From: Parafrigoribacterium mesophilum
Lineage (GTDB): Bacteria > Actinomycetota > Actinomycetes > Actinomycetales > Microbacteriaceae
Length of the DNA stretch: 64,000 bases
Direction: 5' to 3'
NCBI RefSeq assembly: GCF_039652555.1
Contig: NZ_JBDJAF010000001.1
Coordinates: 1,612,001 to 1,676,000, forward strand
Part shown: positions 15,689 through 24,158 of the stretch, one piece after another
Numbering within the stretch: the stretch's first letter is position 1
How the letters are laid out: every line of letters begins with the position of its first letter
Program-made: the position numbers and the translations under genes
Notes under the pieces: generated by a model
The model's database searches: none
Seen by the model: only the letters and a program-made list of their open reading frames with translations
What the model was told of the DNA's origin: nothing

Positions 15689-17295
15689 GCGACAATATCG
15701 TCGTCGTCGGGGGCGGGCACAACGGCCTGGTAGCGGCGGCCTACCTCGCCCAGGCCGGCAAGAACGTGACCGTACTCGAGCGTCTGGACCACCTGGGTGG
15801 TGCGGCCGTGTCGTCGTACACCTTCGAGGGTGTGGATGCCCGGCTGTCGCGCTATTCATACCTCGTGAGCCTGCTTCCGGAACGCATCATCCGCGAACTG
15901 GGGCTTCGCCTCCGATTGAAGCGTCGACGCTATTCGTCGTACACGCCCGAACCGGGCACCGACCGTGGCCTTCTCGTGGACAACCAGGATGCGCGATCTA
16001 CCGCGGCCTCGTTCGCCTCGATCGGTGCCGCCGGCGACGCCGCCGCGTGGCACTCCTTCTACGCCGCCACGGCCAGGATGGCCAGGGCGTTGTTCCCCAC
16101 GGTGTGCGACCCGCTGCTCACCCGCTCCGAGGCGCGAGGCGCGTTGGGCGACGACAAGCTCTGGTCGGCGATCGTGGAACAGCCGATCGGCGAAGCGATC
16201 GAGAGCGCGTTCACAAGCGACGTGGTGCGCGGGGTGGCGATGACGGACGGGCTGATCGGCACCTTCGCCCGCGCCCGCGACGCGTCGCTCGCCGCGAACC
16301 GCTGCTTCCTTTACCACGTGATCGGCGGCGAAACCGGGGACTGGGATCTCCCAGTCGGCGGTATGGGCGCCGTCACCGACGAGCTCGCGAAGGCCGCGAA
16401 GAACGCCGGTGCCACCATCCTCACCGGCGCGGAGGTGACCTCGATCACCCCGGACGGCGAGGTTCGGTACCGCCGCCGCAACTCGGAGCGCGAGCTGCGC
16501 GGCGAGACCGTGCTGGCGAATGTGGCGCCGTACGTGCTCGAGCAGCTTGTGCAGGCGGGGCTGCGCCGCGGCGGCCCGGCCGGCCCACCGCATCCGGAGC
16601 CGCCGCGCCCCGAGGGTGCCCAGGTGAAGGTGAACCTCATGCTGTCCCGGCTGCCACGGCTGCGGGACCGTTCGGTGGACCCCGCCGCGGCCTTCGGCGG
16701 CACCTTCCACATCAACGAGTGCTACAGCCAACTCGACGCCGCCTACGACGCGGCCAGCTCGGGGAGCATCCCGGAGCCGCTGCCGTGCGAAATCTACTGC
16801 CACACCTTGGCCGACCCGAGCATCCTTTCCGACGAACTGGCGGCGAGCGGGGCGCACACGCTCACGGTGTTCGCGTTGCACACGCCGGACCGGCTGCTCG
16901 CCGGTGAGGGCCAGAAACCGGACCAGGACCGAACCGAAGACCACGACGCGATGCGGCAGCGGCTGCAGGCCGCGGTGCTCGACTCGCTCGACAGCGTGCT
17001 GGCCGAGCCGATCGCCGACGTGCTGCTGCCGGATGCGCAGGGTCGGCCGTGCATCGAGACGAAGACCACCCTCGACATCGAGGAGGCCCTGCGCATGCCC
17101 GGCGGCAACATCTTCCACGGACCGCTGTCCTGGCCGTTCGTGGAGGACGACGCTGATCTGTCCACCCCGGCGCAGCGCTGGGGAGTGGACAGCGGCTACG
17201 ACCGCATCCTGCTCTGCGGCTCCGGCGCCCGCCGCGGCGGCGCAGTCAGCGGCATCGGCGGGCACAACGCCGCCATGGCGGTGCTGGAGCGCTAG
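15685..17295 (+). CDS. Phytoene desaturase-like FAD-dependent oxidoreductase (CrtI/PYROXD2 family)
   Basis: 536 residues. The N-terminal FAD site VVVGGGHNGLVAAAYLAQAG and VLERLDHLGG are diagnostic of the CrtI/amine-oxidase fold; the C-terminal block GGAVSGIGGHNAAMAVLE is the usual FAD-contacting end. GTG 15685 overlaps the marR stop (GTGA). This group (COG1233) includes carotenoid desaturases but also many oxidoreductases without known substrate. No other carotenoid genes are nearby, so a carotenoid role is not supported here. Confidence 0.8.
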   Translation: MSDNIVVVGGGHNGLVAAAYLAQAGKNVTVLERLDHLGGAAVSSYTFEGVDARLSRYSYLVSLLPERIIRELGLRLRLKRRRYSSYTPEPGTDRGLLVDNQDARSTAASFASIGAAGDAAAWHSFYAATARMARALFPTVCDPLLTRSEARGALGDDKLWSAIVEQPIGEAIESAFTSDVVRGVAMTDGLIGTFARARDASLAANRCFLYHVIGGETGDWDLPVGGMGAVTDELAKAAKNAGATILTGAEVTSITPDGEVRYRRRNSERELRGETVLANVAPYVLEQLVQAGLRRGGPAGPPHPEPPRPEGAQVKVNLMLSRLPRLRDRSVDPAAAFGGTFHINECYSQLDAAYDAASSGSIPEPLPCEIYCHTLADPSILSDELAASGAHTLTVFALHTPDRLLAGEGQKPDQDRTEDHDAMRQRLQAAVLDSLDSVLAEPIADVLLPDAQGRPCIETKTTLDIEEALRMPGGNIFHGPLSWPFVEDDADLSTPAQRWGVDSGYDRILLCGSGARRGGAVSGIGGHNAAMAVLER

Positions 17296-17404
17296 CCGCG
17301 TCCCCCATCCCCGCTCGCGTCACCCCCGCCGTCACCCGACTCCGCCACCTGACTCTGCCACCCTTCTGCGCCACCCGCGTCCGCCACCCGCGTCCGCCAC
17401 CCGA

Positions 17405-17466
17405 GCGATAGTCTTCCGGACCAGAAGTCCCGCCGCGGCGCCATCACTCGTCCGGTTTCCTATCGC
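17405..17466. repeat. 62-bp palindromic intergenic element, copy 2
   Basis: Starts GCGATAGTCTTCCGGACC and ends CGTCCGGTTTCCTATCGC; same length as the copy at 124-185 with matching arms. It lies between the convergent oxidoreductase and thioesterase genes. The stretch just before it (17310-17400) consists of short imperfect GCCACCCGCGTCC repeats. Confidence 0.75.
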
Positions 17467-17481
17467 TCGACGGTGGCTGGG

Positions 17482-17977
17482 TCAGGACCAATCGCTGGGG
17501 GCAACGGCTCGGCTCGGCGGCAGTGCCACATCCGCGGCCCAGCGCGCCAGCCACCCGGGCGCCTCGAGTTCTGTGACGTCGACGCCGATCGCCTCCGCAA
17601 CCTCGGCAATGCTGAGCGTGCCACCGCTGCGTCTGAGGAACCGTCCGCGCACGAACCCGACCGCGTAGATTTCCCGGCCGACGACAAAACGCTGCTCAAC
17701 GTACACGGCCTTGGCGTCGTAGCCGATGATCCTGGTCTGCAGTGTGTAGCGCTGCCACGGCTGCAAGGAGCGGCGGAAGGTGATGGTTTCGCTGCCGACC
17801 ACCGGGTAATAGCCGAGCCGGTCGAACGTGGCCCAGACGCCGGAGCGTTGCAGCAGGTCGAGTCGGCCGAGATCCATGATGCACGCGGAACCGGGCCCGA
17901 GCCACGTCATGAACACCCAGTCGTCGGCCGCGGTGACGACGCAGCCGCATGAGGATGGTTCGGAAGATCATATTCAC
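17482..17977 (-). pseudogene. Hotdog-fold acyl-CoA thioesterase, apparently broken near its N-terminus
   Basis: The region coding the family core is intact from IMDLGRLDLLQRSGVWATF to the C-terminus (144-codon frame ending at 17482). The usual N-terminus of this family appears in another frame from ATG 17977 (MNMIFRTILMRL... RLGVHDVARARFRV). The segment that should join them and carry the active-site motif DLDxNxHMNNG is missing. The simplest reading is a deletion that was not a multiple of three. A shorter product starting at GTG 17916 is possible but would lack the catalytic Asp/Asn segment. Confidence 0.55.
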
Positions 17978-18039
17978 GTGGCTGATGCTACGTCAGGGGC
18001 GACCTACCTGCGCGGCGGCGCCCGTAGATGACCGCCGCA

Positions 18040-18996
18040 TCAGTGCCTGCGGTGGTCCTGGATCGTGATCCGCGGCCCGAACCTGGGCGCTCGGAAACCG
18101 CTCACGCCGATGAGGCGCATCACTCGTTGCCGGTGGCCACGCCAGGGTTCGAGCAACTCCAGCATCCCGTCGTCGTCGACGGGCTTGCCGATCAACGCCC
18201 AGCCCACGATGGCGGGCAGGTGGTAATCGCCGACGCTGACCGAATCGGGGTCGCCGTGCGCGCGCTGGCTGGCCTCGGCGGCGGTCCACGGCCCGATTCC
18301 CGGCACACTCTGCAGGCGCGCCAGCACCTCCGGACCGCCGCGCCCCAGGCGCAGGGTACGCTCCAGTCCGGATGCGACGCGCGCGGCGGCGATCACCGCG
18401 GTCGCGCGTCGCGGGTCGACTCCGGCGCGGTGCCAGACCCAGGTCGGAATGGCGCACCAGGATGCCGGTGAGGGCGTCACGCGCATCCGCGCCGGTGCCG
18501 GTCCCGGTGCGGCCTCGCCGTACCGGGTGACCAGCTGGCGCCAGGCACGCCAGGCTTCCACGCTGGTGACCTTCTGTTCGATGATCGCAGCGATCACGGC
18601 GTCGAGCACGTGTCCGGTGCGCAGCAGCCGCAAGCCGACGGCGCGCCGGCGTGCGGTGCGGAGGAACTCGTTCGCCGAGACGTCCAGTCCGGTCCAGTCG
18701 TCGCCGTCGCCGAGCAGTTCGGGAACGGCGGCGACCGCCGACTCGGCGCCATCCCCCCACCCGGTCGCGATGACCTCACCGCGGACGCTGTTCAACAGCA
18801 CAGTGGCGGTGCCCACCACCGTGCGGGAGGTGAGCCATACCCCGCGGGCGTCCCAGAGCATGGTGGGGCTCTGGCCGCCCCGGCTGAGCGGGCCCAGTGT
18901 CATCCGCAGGTCCACGGGATGGCGCGGCCGGTACACGCTCTCCACGCGTACCCCTGCCGTGCCGGTCACGGTGGTGCCGGCGCCAATTGTCCCCAT
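18040..18996 (-). CDS. DNA-3-methyladenine glycosylase-like protein (HhH-GPD, AlkA family)
   Basis: 318 residues from ATG 18996 (a TTG at 19020 would add eight). Base-excision repair glycosylase of the helix-hairpin-helix/GPD superfamily: the hairpin is in LQSVPGIGPWTAAEA near residue 235 and the catalytic aspartate follows in SVSVGDYHLP. The N-terminal part resembles the AlkA beta-rich domain. It likely removes alkylated purines. No Fe-S cysteine cluster is present, consistent with AlkA rather than EndoIII or MutY. Confidence 0.75.
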   Translation of the reverse strand: MGTIGAGTTVTGTAGVRVESVYRPRHPVDLRMTLGPLSRGGQSPTMLWDARGVWLTSRTVVGTATVLLNSVRGEVIATGWGDGAESAVAAVPELLGDGDDWTGLDVSANEFLRTARRRAVGLRLLRTGHVLDAVIAAIIEQKVTSVEAWRAWRQLVTRYGEAAPGPAPARMRVTPSPASWCAIPTWVWHRAGVDPRRATAVIAAARVASGLERTLRLGRGGPEVLARLQSVPGIGPWTAAEASQRAHGDPDSVSVGDYHLPAIVGWALIGKPVDDDGMLELLEPWRGHRQRVMRLIGVSGFRAPRFGPRITIQDHRRH

Positions 18997-19083
18997 TGCG
19001 GTCAATTGTGCCCCGCGCAACTGACACAGTCAGCCGCTACGGGAACTTTCACGACGAGAAGTCCGAGATCAGGAAGTCGGAGG

Positions 19084-19449
19084 TCAATACGTGGTGGTGC
19101 AGAACGTGGCGCCGCTCGAGCAGGCGGCGGCGATGATCGCAACGAACACGATCGCGACGATGATGCCGAGGACGATGAGCCCGGCGCTGACGATGATGCC
19201 GGCCAACGCGATGCCGTTCTTGTATCCGGCTCGCCGGGACTGGTTCAGCGCGATGATGCTGCAGATGAGTCCGGCGAGTTGGAAGACAAAGGCGAGGATC
19301 AGGCCGACGATGCCGAGCGTCTTGCCCGGGTAGTCGGTACCGGGCGGCGCGGCGACGGGACCAGCTCCGGTGCGCTGCGGCGAGTAGGCGGGAGGGACGG
19401 GCGGCGCGGCATACGGGTCGGGGCGCGGGGTGCCATTCGAGTCGGTCAT
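19084..19449 (-). CDS. DUF4190-type small membrane protein
   Basis: 121 residues. A Pro/Ala-rich cytoplasmic N-terminus (about 40 residues) is followed by two transmembrane segments (GIVGLILAFVFQLAGLICSI and LAGIIVSAGLIVLGIIVAIV) joined by the short basic loop ALNQSRRAGYKNG, the hallmark of DUF4190. ATG 19449 has GAAGGAG nine bases upstream; the longer frame runs antisense through pfkA. The function of the family is unknown. Confidence 0.8.
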   Translation of the reverse strand: MTDSNGTPRPDPYAAPPVPPAYSPQRTGAGPVAAPPGTDYPGKTLGIVGLILAFVFQLAGLICSIIALNQSRRAGYKNGIALAGIIVSAGLIVLGIIVAIVFVAIIAAACSSGATFCTTTY

Positions 19450-19501
19450 GGCTGCTCCTTCGAAAGAATTCTGCGCGCCCAGCATAGGGGATGATGGTGG
19501 C

Positions 19502-20527
19502 ATGGCGATTGGAATCCTCACTAGTGGCGGAGACTGCCCCGGTCTCAACGCGGTCATCCGCTCAGCCGTCTTCAAGGGCACGATGATCCACAAGCAGAAG
19601 TTTGTGGGCTTCAAGAACGGCTGGCGGGGACTGCTCGAGGAGGACATCGTCCCCCTGCAGCGCCGGGACGTGCAGGGAATTTCGAAGCAGGGCGGCACCA
19701 TCCTCGGCACCTCGCGCACCAACCCGTTCGACGGCGGCGGCGGGGTGGAGCGGGTGCAGGAGAACATGGAACGTCACGGCGTGGACTCGATCATCGCCAT
19801 TGGCGGGGAGGGAACGCTCGCCGCCGCCAAGCGGCTCGCCGACGGCGGGGTGAAGATCATCGGCGTGCCGAAGACCATCGACAATGACCTTTCAGCCACC
19901 GACTACACCTTCGGGTTCGACACGGCCGTGCAGATCGCCACGGACGCGATGGACCGGCTGCGCACCACCGGCGAGTCCCACGGGCGCTGCATGATCGCGG
20001 AGGTGATGGGCCGGTACGTCGGCTGGATCGCGCTGCATTCCGGCATGGCGGCGGGCGCGCACGTGATCCTGATTCCCGAGCAGAAGACCAGCGTCGCGCA
20101 GATCTGCACCTGGGTGCAGCAGACCAGGGACCGCGGCCGCGCCCCGCTGGTGGTCGTCGCGGAGGGCTTCGCGCTCGACACCATGGACGACGTGCACTAC
20201 GAACGCGGACTGGATGCCTTCGGCCGACCTCGCCTGGGCGGCATCGGCGAGATGCTCGGCCCGATCATCGAGGAGAACACCGGCATCGAAACCCGGGCGA
20301 CCACGCTTGGGCACATCCAACGCGGCGGAACGCCCACCGCCTACGACCGCGTGCTGGCCACCCGGTACGGTATGGCGGCGGTCGACGCGGTGATGGAGGG
20401 CCTGTGGGGCCGGATGGTCTCACTCACCGGCACCGCCATCACGAACGTGCCCCTCGAGGACGCGCTCGGCAAGCTGAAGACGGTACCGCAGGAACGCTAC
20501 GACGAGGCAGCGATCCTGTTCGGCTAG
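19502..20527 (+). CDS. pfkA: 6-phosphofructokinase
   Basis: 341 residues, phosphorylates fructose 6-phosphate in glycolysis. The ligand loop GGDCPGLN lies at residues 9-16, GGEGTLAAA near residue 100, VPKTIDND near 125 and the catalytic TxDxT-type segment within it. Glycine in GGEGT (rather than aspartate as in GGEDT) is the residue associated with ATP rather than pyrophosphate as donor, while the lysine in PKTIDND is the group III actinobacterial variant. The ATG at 19502 is used; the track upstream overlaps the divergent DUF4190 gene. Confidence 0.9.
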   Translation: MAIGILTSGGDCPGLNAVIRSAVFKGTMIHKQKFVGFKNGWRGLLEEDIVPLQRRDVQGISKQGGTILGTSRTNPFDGGGGVERVQENMERHGVDSIIAIGGEGTLAAAKRLADGGVKIIGVPKTIDNDLSATDYTFGFDTAVQIATDAMDRLRTTGESHGRCMIAEVMGRYVGWIALHSGMAAGAHVILIPEQKTSVAQICTWVQQTRDRGRAPLVVVAEGFALDTMDDVHYERGLDAFGRPRLGGIGEMLGPIIEENTGIETRATTLGHIQRGGTPTAYDRVLATRYGMAAVDAVMEGLWGRMVSLTGTAITNVPLEDALGKLKTVPQERYDEAAILFG

Positions 20528-20548
20528 TCAGCGGGCGGCGGGAGACAC

Positions 20549-20680
20549 GCCCCCTTCGAGACAGGCGCTAGAGCGCCTTCCTCAGGGAACGCGTCTCCCG
20601 GTCGGTCCCATGTGGCGTGAGCCGCCAGGCGAACATCGGTCCCTGAGAAGTGAGCCGCCAGGCGAACGTCTCGAAGGGGC
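20549..20680. repeat. Nested palindromic element between pfkA and the aldehyde dehydrogenase gene
   Basis: Outer inverted repeat GCCCC(C)TTCGAGAC (20549-20562) and GTCTCGAAGGGGC (20668-20680). Inside is a tight hairpin AGGCGCT-AG-AGCGCCT (20563-20578), and a direct repeat GTGAGCCGCCAGGCGAAC occurs at 20617-20634 and 20650-20667. It occupies a convergent junction and could fold as a bidirectional terminator. Confidence 0.6.
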
Positions 20681-20691
20681 ACCGCCCCGGA

Positions 20692-22185
20692 CTACCTCGC
20701 TGAGGGGATCGCGAAGGTGCCGGCGCGCTTGCCGGTGCGGATGTTAACGCTCTTCAGCTCGGTGAACTCCTCGAACCCGGCCTCGCCCATTTCGCGGCCG
20801 ATGCCGCTGGCCTTGTAGCCGCCGAACGGCATCTGCGGTGGCGCGTCGATGGTGGTGTTGGCGTAGACCGTGCCGCTCCTCAGCTGCTTGGCGACGTCCA
20901 GCACGGTGTCGATGTTCTTGCTCCAGACGCTGTTGGACAGCCCGTAGTCGACGCTGTTGGCCAGCCGTACCGCTTCTGCAGCATCGTTGAACCGGGTCAC
21001 CGTGAGCACCGGGCCGAAGATTTCCTCCTGGAAGGCGGAGGCAGTGAACGGCACCTTGTCGATGATCGTCGGTTGCAAGAACTGCCCGGCACCGTACTCG
21101 CCGCCGGTGAGCCGATCACCGCCGGTGACGATCTCCGCGCCCTGCCCGGAAGCGCCCTTCACGTACGCGCTCACCTTGCCCAGGTGCGCGGCGTGGATGA
21201 GCGCGCCGATGTCGCTGGTGCGATCCAGCGGCTGCCCGACCTTGAGCTTCGCGGCACGGCGGGCCACTTCGGCGACGAAGTCGTTCGCCACGGAGGATTC
21301 CACGAGCAGTCGCGGCTGGGAGACGCAGCACTCGCCGTTGTTGAAGTTCATGCCGAACACGACGCCGGCGGCGGCATCCTCGAGGTCCGCGTCGGCGAAC
21401 ACGAGGTTGGCGGCCTTGCCACCGAGCTCGAGCGAGATCTTCTTCATATTCCCCGTCGCGGCAGCGAGCACGCGCTTGCCGGTCGCGGTGGAGCCGGTGA
21501 ACGATACCAGATCGACCATCTTCGACTCGGTAAGCGCCTGCCCGGCGGGGCCGGCACCGGAAACCATGTTCACCACGCCGTCCGGCACCCCGGCCTCGGC
21601 GACGAGCTTCATGATCTCCCACGCACTGGAGCTGGTGAACTCGCTCGGCTTCACCACGACGGTGCAGCCGGCGGCGAGCGCGAACGGCAGCTTCTGGCAG
21701 AGGATCAGCGCGGGGAAGTTCCACGGGATGATCAGTCCGACAACGCCGACCGGCTCCCGCAGCACCAGGCCGGTGAAGTCCGGCCCGTTGCTCGTGAACG
21801 TCTTGCCCTGCATGTTCAACGCCAGCGAGGCTGCATACCGGCACAGCGATGCGGCGCCGCCGATGTCACCCTCGGCGAGGATGATCGGCTTGCCGCCCTC
21901 CTCGCTGTCCAGCCTGGCGAGCTTCGCAGCATCCCGGTCGATCAGGTCGGCCAGCCGGTTCAAGATGATGGCCCGCTCCATGCCGCTGGTGTGCGGCCAG
22001 GTGCCGGTGTCGAACGCGGTGCGGGCGACGCTGATCGCGTGCTCGACGGCCTCAACACTCGTCGCAACCACCTGGCTCACCACCTCGTCCGTGCCGGGCG
22101 CCCGCCGGTCGATGAGTTCGAGCCCTGCGGATTCGACGTAGTCCCCGTCGACGAAATTGCCAATGATGCGGGTGGATGCTGCCAT
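20692..22185 (-). CDS. Aldehyde dehydrogenase family protein
   Basis: 497 residues, NAD(P)-dependent oxidation of an aldehyde to the acid. Conserved blocks are present: PWNFPALIL, VKPSEFTSSSA, FTGSTATGKRV, the general-base glutamate in LELGGKAAN, the nucleophile in FNNGECCVS (second Cys of the pair) and EEIFGPVLTV. It most resembles betaine/aminoaldehyde-type dehydrogenases. It is the last gene of a four-gene operon (CoA-transferase, enoyl-CoA hydratase, Fe-alcohol dehydrogenase, this gene), with 18 nt to the gene before it. The likely substrate is the aldehyde made by the adjacent alcohol dehydrogenase. Confidence 0.85.
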   Translation of the reverse strand: MAASTRIIGNFVDGDYVESAGLELIDRRAPGTDEVVSQVVATSVEAVEHAISVARTAFDTGTWPHTSGMERAIILNRLADLIDRDAAKLARLDSEEGGKPIILAEGDIGGAASLCRYAASLALNMQGKTFTSNGPDFTGLVLREPVGVVGLIIPWNFPALILCQKLPFALAAGCTVVVKPSEFTSSSAWEIMKLVAEAGVPDGVVNMVSGAGPAGQALTESKMVDLVSFTGSTATGKRVLAAATGNMKKISLELGGKAANLVFADADLEDAAAGVVFGMNFNNGECCVSQPRLLVESSVANDFVAEVARRAAKLKVGQPLDRTSDIGALIHAAHLGKVSAYVKGASGQGAEIVTGGDRLTGGEYGAGQFLQPTIIDKVPFTASAFQEEIFGPVLTVTRFNDAAEAVRLANSVDYGLSNSVWSKNIDTVLDVAKQLRSGTVYANTTIDAPPQMPFGGYKASGIGREMGEAGFEEFTELKSVNIRTGKRAGTFAIPSAR

Positions 22186-22203
22186 GATCTTCTCTCCTGC
22201 TAC

Positions 22204-23343
22204 CTAGAGTGCCTTGCGATACAGAGCTTGAATGTCCTCGAGGGTGACCTCGCGGGGGTTGCCGGGCAGGTCAGCCTGCACGAGCGCATCCTGGGCCAGC
22301 GCGTCGATCGCGTCGGCAGGCACGCCCACCTCGGAGAGCTTGCGCGGCACCCCGGTCTCCTGGGCTAGACGGTGCACTGCGGATGCCGCGCGCTGCGCCG
22401 CCTGCTCGTCATCCAGGCCTGTGGTGTCCTCGCCGAGTGCCCGGGCGATGCGCGCGAACCGGGCTGGAGACGAGGAGATGTTGAAGTCCATCACATAGGG
22501 CAGGAACAGCGCGTTGGCGGTGCCGTGATGCACGCCGAAGTGCGCCCCGATCGTGTTGGCCAGCGCGTGCACGGCGCCCAGGCCCGCGTCGTGGAATCCG
22601 ATTCCGGCCATCGACGACGCCACCAGCATGTTGTACAGCGCGTCCTCATCACCGTGGGCGGCAGCGACCAGATTCGCACCGATCAGCTCGATCGCGCCGA
22701 TGTTGATCGCGTCGGTGACCGGGTTTGCGCCCTTCGCGACGTATGCCTCGATCGCGTGCGTGAGCGCATCCATGCCGGTCGTTGCCGCGATTCGGCCGGG
22801 CAGGCCGGCCACCACGCGCCGGTCGAGCAGGGCGATCTTCACGAACATCAGGTCGGAGACGATGACCATCTTCACGTGGGTGGCCGGGTTGGTGATCACG
22901 GCGCCCTTGGTCACCTCGCTGCCGCTGCCCACGGTGGTGGGGATCGCGATCACCGGCAGCGGGGCGTAGCTGAACTTGTCCACCCCTTCGTAGTCGGCGA
23001 TACCGCCACCGTTCGTGGCGAGTACCGCCACCGACTTGGCGACGTCCATGCTGGAGCCGCCGCCGATGGCGACGAGGATGTCCGCGGCGGCGTCCACGCG
23101 AGCCTTCTCCGCGGCTTCCACCGTGGCGATATCGGGGTTGCCGACGACCTCCGTGAAGGTGGCGATGTCGAGATTGCCGGTTTTCAGCACGTCGAGCACC
23201 CGGCTCAGGATGCCGGCGGCCACGATGCCCGGGTCGGTGATGACCAGAACCCGGGTACCCAGGCTCGGCAGTTCCGCGGCAAGCTGCTCAAGAGCACCGT
23301 CCCCGAGGATCAGGCGGGGCGGGGAGGAAAAACGCTGGCTCAT
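22204..23343 (-). CDS. Iron-containing alcohol dehydrogenase (group III)
   Basis: 379 residues. NAD-binding GGGSSMDVAK (about residue 95) and the metal ligands Asp/His spread over AATTGMDALTHAIEAY and GAVHALANTIGAHFGVHHGTANALFLP, including the typical HxxxxH plus a downstream His. The family oxidises primary alcohols or hydroxy acids such as 1,2-propanediol, 4-hydroxybutyrate or 3-hydroxypropionate. Its ATG overlaps the stop of the enoyl-CoA hydratase gene by 4 nt. In this operon it should act on a hydroxy acid or alcohol released from a CoA thioester. Confidence 0.85.
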   Translation of the reverse strand: MSQRFSSPPRLILGDGALEQLAAELPSLGTRVLVITDPGIVAAGILSRVLDVLKTGNLDIATFTEVVGNPDIATVEAAEKARVDAAADILVAIGGGSSMDVAKSVAVLATNGGGIADYEGVDKFSYAPLPVIAIPTTVGSGSEVTKGAVITNPATHVKMVIVSDLMFVKIALLDRRVVAGLPGRIAATTGMDALTHAIEAYVAKGANPVTDAINIGAIELIGANLVAAAHGDEDALYNMLVASSMAGIGFHDAGLGAVHALANTIGAHFGVHHGTANALFLPYVMDFNISSSPARFARIARALGEDTTGLDDEQAAQRAASAVHRLAQETGVPRKLSEVGVPADAIDALAQDALVQADLPGNPREVTLEDIQALYRKAL

Positions 23344-24158
23344 TGGGGTTCCTTCGTGTGGTTGGCAGGTGCGGGAGTGGACGATTTCTTGCGATCGAAG
23401 AAGGCCTGCACCGCGGCGCGCTGCTCGGGGCTCACCGAGCAGTGCCCGACCAATTCGGCCTCGACCTGAAGGCCTCGAGTGATGCCGGAACGCACCCCGG
23501 CGTAGACCGCCTTCTTGGCGGCGGCGACGGCGGTCGGGCTCATCGCGGTGATCCGGGAGGCGAGTTCCAGGGCCGCGGCGACCGGATCATCCGCGACACT
23601 GTTCACGAGGCCGAATTCAAGGGCGCGGTGCGCGCCGACGGGCTCTCCGGTCAGGATCAGCTCGAGTGCACGACCCTCGCCGATCAGGCGGGGCAGCCGC
23701 TGCGTGCCGCCCCAGCCCGGAATGTTGCCCAGGGTCATCTCGGGCTGTCCGAGCAGGGCAGTGGGCGCCGCGATGCGCAGGTCGCACGCCATCGCCAGCT
23801 CCAGGCCTCCGCCGAACGCGATACCGTTCACGGCCGCGATCACGACCTGGCCGGCGTCTTCCAAACTGTCGAAGACGAGCTGTCCGGTGCGCATCATCTC
23901 GGTGGCGCTCTGAAGCGTCAGTCCGACCAGGTTGTTGATGTCCGCGCCGGCGCAGAACACCTTGGGTCCGGACCCGGTGAGGACGACGGCCTTCACGTCG
24001 GCGAAGCGGCCACCGGCGCCGAGGTCGCGGGTCAGGTCGCCGATTGCCTGGATCAGCTGCGTGCTGAGCGCGTTGCCCTTGCGCGGCCGGTTCAGGGTGG
24101 CCAGGAGCACCTCCCCACGCCGCTCAAGCAGCAGCACGTCGTCGTTCGACTGGTCCAT
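23340..24158 (-). CDS. Enoyl-CoA hydratase/isomerase family protein
   Basis: 272 residues of the crotonase fold. The oxyanion-hole segments NGIAFGGGLELAMACDLRIA and GWGGTQRLPRLIG are clear; both acidic residues usually needed for hydration are in place around the second segment (MTLGNIPGWGG...GEGRALELILTGEP), although the first Glu is at a slightly different site. It lies between the CoA-transferase (1-nt overlap) and the alcohol dehydrogenase (4-nt overlap), so hydration of an enoyl-CoA such as acrylyl- or crotonyl-CoA is the likely step. Confidence 0.85.
   Translation of the reverse strand: MDQSNDDVLLLERRGEVLLATLNRPRKGNALSTQLIQAIGDLTRDLGAGGRFADVKAVVLTGSGPKVFCAGADINNLVGLTLQSATEMMRTGQLVFDSLEDAGQVVIAAVNGIAFGGGLELAMACDLRIAAPTALLGQPEMTLGNIPGWGGTQRLPRLIGEGRALELILTGEPVGAHRALEFGLVNSVADDPVAAALELASRITAMSPTAVAAAKKAVYAGVRSGITRGLQVEAELVGHCSVSPEQRAAVQAFFDRKKSSTPAPANHTKEPQ

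Noticed and set aside
15685..17295. Carotenoid biosynthesis role for the CrtI-like gene
   Set aside because: No crtB, crtE or other carotenoid genes are in the vicinity and the family is functionally diverse.
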